From JBBPYA01 sp038200385 (GTDB taxonomy: Bacteria > Actinomycetota > Actinomycetes > Mycobacteriales > Geodermatophilaceae): a stretch of 5,340 nucleotides of DNA. How positions within the stretch are numbered: position 1 is the first letter of the stretch; each line of letters starts with the position of its first letter. A program made the translations under genes and the position numbers. The notes beneath the pieces are model-generated. The model did no database searches, was not told the DNA's origin, and saw only the letters and a program-made list of their open reading frames with translations. The DNA is taken from assembly GCA_038200385.1 (NCBI GenBank), contig JBBPYA010000209.1:1-5340 (forward strand). The letters are read 5' to 3'. Of this stretch, positions 1-4,945 are shown in pieces.

Positions 1-161
1 CCCCGCCCCGCGACCTGTACGGCGACCTGGTGTTCACCACCCGCGACCGGCCGGTCGAGTCCGTCCGCGGCTGGTCGGCGGGACAGGTCCGACACGGCGT
101 GTCCCTGATCCGCTCCGGAACCCGGATGTCGCTGGCACTGCCGTTCCACGACGCCGGCTAG
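1..161 (+). CDS. C-terminal end of a protein, possibly a 2OG-Fe(II) oxygenase (5' partial)
   Basis: The frame that begins at base 3 stays open to a TAG at 159-161 and gives 52 C-terminal residues. Nearly every codon ends in G or C, which supports real coding. The tail reads GDLVFTT, then about 17 residues, then RHGVSLIRSGTRMSLALPFHD. A strand, a His (residue 31 of the fragment), and about ten residues later a G-T-R (Arg41) is the pattern at the end of the double-stranded beta-helix in 2-oxoglutarate/Fe(II) dioxygenases. There the distal His binds iron and the Arg binds the 2OG carboxylate. The HxD motif would lie upstream, outside the window, so the family is an inference and another beta-barrel protein is possible. 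The gene converges on meaB and the two stop codons overlap. No function can be assigned. Confidence 0.6.
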   Translation, partial: PPRDLYGDLVFTTRDRPVESVRGWSAGQVRHGVSLIRSGTRMSLALPFHDAG

Positions 162-1126
162 ATCGACGCCACGAGTTCCCCGGCGGCGGCGTACGGGTCG
201 AGGTCCCCGGCGACCACCCGGTCGGCGAGGGCGGGCAGCCCGGCCGAGCCGTGCAGGTCGCCCATCCGCTCGCGCAGCGACCGGACCGCGATCGCCTCGA
301 TCTCGTCGCTGGCGCGGGCGGTACGGCGGCGCCGCAACTCACCGCTTTCCTGCATCCAGGACCGGTGCTTGGCGATCCCGTTGAGCACCTCGTCGATGCC
401 CTCCGCCCGGGAGGCGACGGTCTTGAGGATCGGTGGCCGCCACGAGCCGGCCTCGGAGTGCCGGCCGCCGAGGGACAGCATGTAGCGCAGGTCCCGGACC
501 GTCGTGTCGGCGCCGTCCCGGTCGGCCTTGTTCACCACGAACAGGTCGGCGATCTCCAGGATCCCGGCCTTCGCGGCCTGGATGCCGTCGCCCATCCCCG
601 GGGCCAGCAGGACGAGGGTCGTGTCGGCCGCGGAGGCGATCTGCACCTCGGCCTGGCCCACCCCGACGGTCTCGACGAGGATCACGTCGCACCCGGCCGC
701 GTCGAGCACCCGCAGCGCCTGCGGCGCGGCCCAGGACAGCCCACCGAGGTGGCCGCGGGAGGCCATCGACCGGATGAACACGTCGGGGTCGGTCGCGTGG
801 TCCTGCATCCGCACCCGGTCTCCGAGCAGCGCGCCGCCGGAGAACGGCGAGGACGGGTCGACCGCCAGCACGCCGACGCGCTGGTCCCGGGCGCGCAGCG
901 CGCGGACGAGCGCGGTGGTGGTCGTGGACTTTCCGACCCCGGGCGCTCCGGTGATGCCGACGACCTGGGCCGAACCGGTGTGCGGAGCCAGCGCCGCGGC
1001 CACCTCCGGCAGCAGCGGGCTGGCGTCCTCGACCAGGGAGATCAGCCTGGCGACCGAGCGGGAGTCACCGTTGCGGGCACCGGCGACCAGGCCCTCGACG
1101 TCGGGGCCGCGGTGAGCTGGTGTCAC
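158..1126 (-). CDS. meaB: Methylmalonyl-CoA mutase-associated GTPase MeaB (ArgK family)
   Basis: This is a 322-residue G3E-family P-loop GTPase. MeaB proteins bind B12-dependent acyl-CoA mutases, gate delivery of adenosylcobalamin and protect or reactivate the mutase. Visible motifs are the Walker A loop GAPGVGKST at about residues 60-68, VDPSS at 89-93 (Mg/switch region), GALLGDRVRM at 98-107, the ETVGVGQ block at 152-158, and the guanine-specificity NKAD at 199-202. The C-terminal arm ends in the usual GDLDPYAAA (about 307-315). Length is normal for the family (about 320-335). The start is GTG at 1124-1126, inside a GTGA overlap with the thiolase stop. There is no clear Shine-Dalgarno sequence, so translation is probably coupled to the thiolase. 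The mutase substrate (methylmalonyl-, ethylmalonyl- or isobutyryl-CoA) cannot be read here because no mutase gene is in the window. The old name ArgK (arginine/ornithine transport kinase) is a historical misannotation. Confidence 0.96.
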   Translation of the reverse strand: MTPAHRGPDVEGLVAGARNGDSRSVARLISLVEDASPLLPEVAAALAPHTGSAQVVGITGAPGVGKSTTTTALVRALRARDQRVGVLAVDPSSPFSGGALLGDRVRMQDHATDPDVFIRSMASRGHLGGLSWAAPQALRVLDAAGCDVILVETVGVGQAEVQIASAADTTLVLLAPGMGDGIQAAKAGILEIADLFVVNKADRDGADTTVRDLRYMLSLGGRHSEAGSWRPPILKTVASRAEGIDEVLNGIAKHRSWMQESGELRRRRTARASDEIEAIAVRSLRERMGDLHGSAGLPALADRVVAGDLDPYAAAGELVASI

Positions 1127-2313
1127 GAAGTGGCGGGCACGCGCAGGATGAGCGCGTCACCCTGACCGCCGCCGCCGCACAGGGCGGCGACCCCGACGCC
1201 GCCGCCGCGACGGCGCAGTTCCAGTGCCAGGTGCAAAGCGATACGTGCCCCGCTCATCCCGATCGGGTGCCCCATCGAGATCGCCCCGCCATTGACGTTC
1301 ACCTTGTCCGGGTCCAGCTCGAGCTGGCGGGTCGACACGATGCCGACGGCGGCGAACGCCTCGTTGATCTCGACCAGGTCCAGGTCCGCCGGCGCGATCC
1401 CCTCCCGCGCGCAGGCGCGGGCGATCGCGTTCGCCGGCTGGGAGTGCAGCGAGGCGTCCGGGCCGGCGACCACGCCGTGCGCGCCGATCTCGGCCAGCGG
1501 GGTGAGTCCCAGCTCGGCGGCCTTGGCCGCGGACATCACGACGACGGCGCAGGCCCCGTCGGAGATCTGCGACGCCGAGCCCGCCGTGATGGTGCCCTCC
1601 GGGGCGAAGGCCGGCTTGAGCCTGGCCAACGACTCCGACGACGTGTCGGCCCGGACCCCCTCGTCGTGGCCGAACTCGATCGGGTCACCGCGGCGCTGCG
1701 GTACCTGGACCGGCACGATCTCCTCGTCGAAGAGTCCGTTCTTGGTCGCCAGCGCGGCCTTGTGGTGTGAGCCGGCGGCGAAGGCGTCCTGCTCCTGCCT
1801 GGTCAGTTCGTGCTTGGCGTTGTGGTTCTCCGTCGAGGCGCCCATCGCCACCAGGTCGAAGGCGCAGAACAAGCCGTCGTAGGCCATCGAGTCGACCAGG
1901 GTGGCATCGCCGAACTTGGTGCCCTCCCGCGACTTCAGCAGCAGGTGCGGCGCGTTGGTCATCGACTCCATGCCGCCGGCCACCACGACGTCGAACTCGC
2001 CGGCGCGGATCAACTGGTCGGCCAGCGCGATCGCGTCCAGGCCGGACAGGCAGACCTTGTTCACGGTGAGTGCGGGGACGTCCATCGGGATGCCACCCTT
2101 GACCGCGGCCTGCCGAGCGGTGATCTGCCCGGCGCCGGCCTGCAGCACCTGACCCATGATCACGTAGTCGACCTGGTCACCGGACAGCCCGGCGCGCTCC
2201 AGCGCCGCCTTGATCGCGAAGCCGCCGAGGTCGGTACCGGAGAAGTCCTTGAGCGAGCCGAGCAACCGGCCGATTGGCGTACGGGCCCCGCTGACGATGA
2301 CCGAACCGGACAT
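1123..2313 (-). CDS. fadA4: Acetyl-CoA C-acetyltransferase (thiolase, FadA4-like)
   Basis: A full-length 396-residue thiolase that condenses two acetyl-CoA to acetoacetyl-CoA, or runs the reverse cleavage. The nucleophilic cysteine is Cys88 in NKVCLSGL. NEAFA lies at 317-321, the catalytic His349 in GGAISMGHPIGMSGAR, and the second catalytic cysteine Cys379 in ALCGGGGQGDA. All active-site residues are present. The N-terminal SLKDFSGTDLG and the ALADQLIRAGEFDVVVAGG segment match, from memory, the mycobacterial FadA4 acetyl-CoA acetyltransferases better than the long-chain FadA group, so a biosynthetic or ketone-body role is likelier than fatty-acid beta-oxidation. The ATG at 2311-2313 is preceded by a good ribosome site (GAGAGGTGG), which fixes the start. 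It is the first gene of a leftward operon with meaB and is divergent from the epimerase. Acetoacetyl-CoA is the precursor of the crotonyl-CoA used by the nearby ccr. Confidence 0.95.
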   Translation of the reverse strand: MSGSVIVSGARTPIGRLLGSLKDFSGTDLGGFAIKAALERAGLSGDQVDYVIMGQVLQAGAGQITARQAAVKGGIPMDVPALTVNKVCLSGLDAIALADQLIRAGEFDVVVAGGMESMTNAPHLLLKSREGTKFGDATLVDSMAYDGLFCAFDLVAMGASTENHNAKHELTRQEQDAFAAGSHHKAALATKNGLFDEEIVPVQVPQRRGDPIEFGHDEGVRADTSSESLARLKPAFAPEGTITAGSASQISDGACAVVVMSAAKAAELGLTPLAEIGAHGVVAGPDASLHSQPANAIARACAREGIAPADLDLVEINEAFAAVGIVSTRQLELDPDKVNVNGGAISMGHPIGMSGARIALHLALELRRRGGGVGVAALCGGGGQGDALILRVPATS

Positions 2314-2316
2314 GTC

Positions 2317-2325
2317 CCACCTCTC
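2317..2325 (-). promoter_or_regulatory. Ribosome binding site of the thiolase gene
   Basis: Read on the minus strand, GAGAGGTGG lies just before the ATG at 2313; the AGAGG core ends six bases upstream of the start. It supports the annotated thiolase start and contrasts with the divergent epimerase, which has no such site. Confidence 0.7.
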
Positions 2326-2347
2326 AGTCCACGCTGCTGTGCGTTCC

Positions 2348-2353
2348 AGCCTA
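2348..2353 (-). promoter_or_regulatory. Candidate -10 element for the thiolase-meaB operon
   Basis: Minus-strand TAGGCT fits the actinobacterial TANNNT -10 consensus. It would place the transcription start near 2341, giving a leader of about 28 nt that holds the thiolase ribosome site. I see no convincing TTGACA-like -35; that region would fall over the first bases of the epimerase gene. This is a pattern match only. Confidence 0.35.
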
Positions 2354-2359
2354 CCCAGC

Positions 2360-2365
2360 TAGCGT
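2360..2365 (+). promoter_or_regulatory. Candidate -10 element giving a leaderless epimerase mRNA
   Basis: TAGCGT fits TANNNT and ends seven bases before the epimerase ATG at 2373, the distance at which transcription would start on or next to the start codon. No Shine-Dalgarno sequence precedes this ATG (the eight bases before it read TCACGCCC), which agrees with leaderless translation, common in actinobacteria. The near-palindrome GCGTCACGC (2362-2370) and the palindrome GCTAGC (2358-2363) overlap it and could be operator-like, but neither matches a site I recognise. Confidence 0.4.
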
Positions 2366-2372
2366 CACGCCC

Positions 2373-2801
2373 ATGTTCACCGAGTTGGACCACGTCGGCA
2401 TCGCGGTCGCCGACCTCGACGAGGCCATCGAGTTCTACCGGCGCACCTTCGGCATGCACGTCGTGCACCAGGAGGACAACGAGGAGCAGGGCATCCGCGA
2501 GGCGATGCTGGCCATCGGGGACAGCGAGTCCCGGGTACAGCTGATGGCGCCGCTGGACGCGGACTCGATCATCGCGAAGTTCCTGGACCGGCGCGGCCCG
2601 GGGCTGCAGCAGGTGGCCTACCGGGTCGCCGACGTGGACGCCGCGGCCGCGACGCTGCGGGAGCGCGGGATGCGGCTGCTCTACGACGAGGCCCGGCGGG
2701 GAACGGCCGGCTCCCGGATCAACTTCGTCCACCCCGAGGATACCGGTGGCGTGCTGGTCGAAATCGTGGAGCCCGCCGCCGCGGCGGCGAAGGCGCCCTG
2801 A
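2373..2801 (+). CDS. mce: Methylmalonyl-CoA epimerase (VOC superfamily)
   Basis: A 142-residue protein made of two beta-alpha-beta-beta-beta modules of the vicinal oxygen chelate fold. The family interconverts (2R)- and (2S)-methylmalonyl-CoA, and in ethylmalonyl-CoA pathway organisms the same enzyme also handles ethylmalonyl-CoA. Landmarks are LDHVGIAV with metal ligand His7, the NEEQGIREAML segment (about 36-46), VQLMAP with candidate ligand Gln56, GPGLQQVAYRV at 76-85, LLYDEARRGTAGSRINFVHP (about 102-121), and GGVLVEIVEP with ligand Glu130. The usual GLHH motif reads GLQQ here, so the expected third-position His ligand is Gln80. The rest is canonical and the length is normal, so function is probably kept. 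An alanine-rich tail (AAAAAKAP) closes the protein. It is divergent from the thiolase and convergent with the acyltransferase. The ATG has no ribosome site and is probably leaderless. Confidence 0.95.
   Translation: MFTELDHVGIAVADLDEAIEFYRRTFGMHVVHQEDNEEQGIREAMLAIGDSESRVQLMAPLDADSIIAKFLDRRGPGLQQVAYRVADVDAAAATLRERGMRLLYDEARRGTAGSRINFVHPEDTGGVLVEIVEPAAAAAKAP
2774..2789. repeat. 16-bp perfect palindrome in the epimerase alanine tail
   Basis: CGCCGCCGCGGCGGCG equals its own reverse complement. It encodes the run of alanines at the end of the epimerase and ends ten bases before the stop. It may be a by-product of GC-biased alanine codons (GCC and GCG), or it may fold in the mRNA just ahead of the stop-codon hairpin at 2799-2825. 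Confidence 0.6.
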
Positions 2802-2825
2802 CCCGCCCGGGCCCGCGGGGGGTCA
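2799..2825. terminator. Candidate bidirectional terminator hairpin holding both stop codons
   Basis: TGACCC (2799-2804) pairs with GGGTCA (2820-2825). Past a single unpaired G at 2805, CCCG (2806-2809) pairs with CGGG (2816-2819), leaving a six-base loop (2810-2815). The outer arms contain the TGA of the epimerase and the TGA of the convergent acyltransferase. There is no T-tract, but actinobacterial terminators often lack one. The pairing is seen directly; termination in both directions is inferred from position. Confidence 0.5.
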
Positions 2826-3473
2826 GGCCGGCGGCGCGGGGGACAGGTCGAGCTCGGCGGTGATCGCGGCCAGCACCTCGTTGACCAGCCGGCGCGCGGG
2901 CAGCGCCGCGGCCGGACCGGCCGGCGGCCGGACCAGCCGCAGCGCCCGCATCGTGATCGTGGCCCGTCGCGGCGGTAGCCGCCGCCAGGCCAGCGGCCCC
3001 CGGCCGATGACGTGCTGCGCTCCCCACTGCGCTACGGGCACGATCGGCGCCCCGAACTCGATGGCCAGTCGCCCCAGCCCCGGCAGCCCGCGACCCGGCC
3101 GGTACGCCGGGTCCTTCGTCACCTGGCCCTCGGGGTAGAAGACCACGCACTCGCCGCGGCGCAGCGCCGTCCGCACGCCTTCCAGGACCGCCGGGTCCAA
3201 CGGCCGGGCCCGGTCCAGCGGGATGTGGTCGAAGTAGCGCAGCACGGCGCCGACCACGGGACGCGCCATCACCTCGGCGGTGACGACGAACCGCGGCGTC
3301 CGACCGGCCCGGGCCAGCGCCGCGCCGATCGCGATCGGGTCGACGAGCGAGACGTGGTTGGGGGCCACCAGCAGCGGGCCGGACCGGGGCAGTTCGCCGA
3401 ACGCGGCCTCCCGACGCGCGAACACCGCGAGCACCAGATCCAGCAGCCGGGAGACGATCCGGAAGTGGATCAC
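2823..3473 (-). CDS. PlsC-type 1-acylglycerol-3-phosphate acyltransferase
   Basis: From GTG at 3471-3473 this is a 216-residue acyltransferase of the PlsC/LPLAT family, which moves an acyl chain from acyl-CoA or acyl-ACP to lysophosphatidic acid at the membrane. Block I is PNHVSLVDP with the catalytic HX4D pair His40 and Asp45. RYFDHIPLDR (about 79-88) is the second block. YPEG at 113-116 is the acceptor-binding block, followed by QVTKDP. GAPIVPVAQWGAQ (about 141-153) is block IV. The YPEG-x-x-T-x-DP and PVAQWGA pattern is typical of actinobacterial lysophospholipid acyltransferases, as I recall them. A hydrophobic stretch (LLDLVLAVF) near the N-terminus could lie at the membrane. The open frame continues upstream to 3722 but is Arg/Pro-rich and runs into ccr on the other strand, so I trimmed it. 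GTG at 3519-3521 is an alternative start, seven bases after a TACAGT. Neither start has a clear ribosome site. It converges on the epimerase and diverges from ccr. Confidence 0.88.
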   Translation of the reverse strand: MIHFRIVSRLLDLVLAVFARREAAFGELPRSGPLLVAPNHVSLVDPIAIGAALARAGRTPRFVVTAEVMARPVVGAVLRYFDHIPLDRARPLDPAVLEGVRTALRRGECVVFYPEGQVTKDPAYRPGRGLPGLGRLAIEFGAPIVPVAQWGAQHVIGRGPLAWRRLPPRRATITMRALRLVRPPAGPAAALPARRLVNEVLAAITAELDLSPAPPA

Positions 3474-3528
3474 CCGTCGTGGCCGCTCGGGCCGGGCGCG
3501 GGGGCGCCGGGGGCGCAGCACGGACCGG

Positions 3529-3534
3529 ACTGTA
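3529..3534 (-). promoter_or_regulatory. Candidate -10 element for the acyltransferase gene
   Basis: Minus-strand TACAGT fits TANNNT. Transcription would start near 3522, directly before the alternative GTG at 3521, which would make that start leaderless; otherwise it leaves a leader of about 49 nt before the GTG at 3473. No -35 match is evident. Confidence 0.3.
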
Positions 3535-3542
3535 GCCGCCGC

Positions 3543-3548
3543 TAATCT
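3543..3548 (+). promoter_or_regulatory. Candidate -10 element for ccr
   Basis: TAATCT is the most AT-rich hexamer in the 104-bp spacer 3474-3577 and fits TANNNT. It predicts a start near 3555 and a leader of about 23 nt that includes the ccr ribosome site. No TTGACA-like -35 is visible at the expected spacing. The remainder of the spacer is G/C-rich with a run of G-tracts at 3489-3513 and no recognisable operator. Confidence 0.35.
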
Positions 3549-3567
3549 CGCCGGGACGCCCCCGACC

Positions 3568-3572
3568 GGAGG
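3568..3572 (+). promoter_or_regulatory. Ribosome binding site of ccr
   Basis: GGAGG followed by five bases (TTCAC) and GTG at 3578. This strong site decides the non-ATG start of ccr. Confidence 0.8.
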
Positions 3573-3577
3573 TTCAC

Positions 3578-4909
3578 GTGGACGAGATTCTGGCAGCAAT
3601 CCTGGCTGACGATCTGGATGCAGTGGGATCGCTGCCCGTGCCGGAGCACTATCGAGGGGTCGTGGTCCGCGCCGACGAGGCCGACATGTTCGACGGCCGG
3701 GCCAGCCGGGACAAGGATCCACGCGAGTCGTTGCACCTCCAGGACGTGCCGACGCCGGAACTCGGTCCCGGTGAGGCGCTGGTCGCCGTGATGGCCAGCG
3801 CGATCAACTACAACACGGTGTGGACCTCGATCTTCGAGCCGGTGTCGACGTTCACTTTCCTCAAGCGCTACGGCAGGGTCTCGGAGCTGACCAAGCGGCA
3901 CGACCTGCCCTATCACGTCGTCGGGTCGGACCTGTCCGGCGTCGTGCTGCGGACCGGGACCGGAGTGAACGCGTGGAAGGCCGGCGACGAGGTGGTCGCG
4001 CACTGCCTGTCGGTGGAGCTGGAGGACCCGGCCGGGCACGACGACACGATGCTCGACCCGCAGCAGCGGATCTGGGGGTTCGAGACGAACTTCGGCGGCC
4101 TGGCCCAGCTCGCGCTGGTCAAGAGCAACCAGCTGATGCCCAAGCCCGGCCACCTGACCTGGGAGGAGGCGGCCTGCCCCGGGCTGGTCAACTCCACGGC
4201 GTATCGGCAGCTGGTCAGCACCCACGGGGCGAACATGCGTCAGGGCGACACCGTCCTGATCTGGGGGGCCTCCGGTGGGCTGGGCTCGTACGCGACCCAG
4301 CTCGCGCTGCACGGCGGGGCGACGCCGGTGTGCGTGGTGTCCAGCCCCGACAAGGCCGCGATCGTCCGCTCGATGGGCGCCGAGCTGGTCATCGACCGGG
4401 CCGCCGAGGGGTACACGTTCTGGAAGGACGAACACACCCAGGATCCCAGGGAGTGGCAGCGCTTCGGGGCCCGGATCCGCGAACTCACCGGCGGCGACGA
4501 CCCGGACATCGTCTTCGAGCATCCCGGCCGGGAGACGTTCGGAGCCAGCGTGTACGTCGCCCGCCGCGGCGGGACCATCGTCACGTGCGCGTCCACGAGC
4601 GGGTTCGTGCACGAATTCGACAACCGCTACCTGTGGATGAGCCTGAAACGGATCATCGGCTCGCACTTCGCGAACTACCGCGAGGCCTCGCTGGCCAACC
4701 GGTTGATCGCGAAGGGACGGATCCATCCGACACTGAGCCGGGCCTACCCGTTGACCGAGGCAGCGACCGCGGCGTACGAGGTCCACCGCAACGCCCACCA
4801 GGGCAAGGTGGGTGTGCTGTGCCTGGCCCCGGACGAGGGACTGGGCGTCCGGGACGCCGCGACGCGCCAGCGGCACGTGAGCCAGCTCAATCGGTTCCGC
4901 GATCGCTAG
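3578..4909 (+). CDS. ccr: Crotonyl-CoA carboxylase/reductase
   Basis: A complete 443-residue medium-chain dehydrogenase/reductase that converts crotonyl-CoA, CO2 and NADPH to (2S)-ethylmalonyl-CoA, the signature step of the ethylmalonyl-CoA pathway and a source of ethylmalonyl extender units for polyketides. The start MDEILAAI and the early segment YRGVVVRADEADMFDG fit the family N-terminus. The GroES-like domain covers about 50-190 (INYNTVW at 76-82, VVGSDLSGVV at 114-123). The nucleotide-binding loop WGASGGLGSYA is at 229-239. The four residues reported to hold CO2 in the Kitasatospora enzyme (Asn81, Phe170, Glu171, His365) appear as Asn79, Phe168, Glu169 and His363, all with the same offset of two. 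It should therefore carboxylate rather than only reduce. The start is GTG with a GGAGG site. It is divergent from the acyltransferase and 36 bp ahead of the DivIVA-like gene on the same strand. The enzyme is cytosolic. Confidence 0.97.
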   Translation: MDEILAAILADDLDAVGSLPVPEHYRGVVVRADEADMFDGRASRDKDPRESLHLQDVPTPELGPGEALVAVMASAINYNTVWTSIFEPVSTFTFLKRYGRVSELTKRHDLPYHVVGSDLSGVVLRTGTGVNAWKAGDEVVAHCLSVELEDPAGHDDTMLDPQQRIWGFETNFGGLAQLALVKSNQLMPKPGHLTWEEAACPGLVNSTAYRQLVSTHGANMRQGDTVLIWGASGGLGSYATQLALHGGATPVCVVSSPDKAAIVRSMGAELVIDRAAEGYTFWKDEHTQDPREWQRFGARIRELTGGDDPDIVFEHPGRETFGASVYVARRGGTIVTCASTSGFVHEFDNRYLWMSLKRIIGSHFANYREASLANRLIAKGRIHPTLSRAYPLTEAATAAYEVHRNAHQGKVGVLCLAPDEGLGVRDAATRQRHVSQLNRFRDR

Positions 4910-4912
4910 ACT
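4907..4912 (+). promoter_or_regulatory. Weak candidate -10 element overlapping the ccr stop codon
   Basis: TAGACT fits TANNNT and includes the TAG stop of ccr. It would start transcription near 4919, about 27 nt before the DivIVA-like gene. There is no -35 match, and with a 36-bp gap read-through from ccr is as likely. The gap also has short palindromes (CCGCGG, TCCCGGGA) but no clear terminator. Confidence 0.2.
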
Positions 4913-4945
4913 CGCCGCGGACTCCCGGGAAGGACGCAGACAGGC

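Noticed and set aside
251..1165. A 304-codon plus-strand frame opposite meaB
   Set aside because: It overlaps a gene with all G3E GTPase motifs, has no motif of its own, and runs across the meaB-thiolase junction, as a shadow frame would.
1810..2544. A 244-codon plus-strand frame spanning the thiolase start, the divergent spacer and the epimerase start
   Set aside because: It would need to read through two confirmed gene starts in other frames; its second half turns into Ser/Arg/Thr-rich out-of-frame sequence of the epimerase.
2719..3150. Open frames on both strands across the epimerase-acyltransferase junction
   Set aside because: They are Arg/Gly/Ala-rich shadow frames over the 3' ends of two convergent genes with clear domain matches and good stops.
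3474..3722. Upstream extension of the acyltransferase frame to an ATG at 3722
   Set aside because: The added 83 residues are low-complexity Pro/Arg-rich, lie antisense to the well-defined start of ccr, and precede the normal N-terminus of the PlsC fold.
4899..4930. Palindromes GCGATCGC, CCGCGG and TCCCGGGA around the ccr stop, considered as a terminator
   Set aside because: Each is short, has no loop to form a stable hairpin, and they do not pair into one stem; such 6-8 bp palindromes are frequent in GC-rich DNA.
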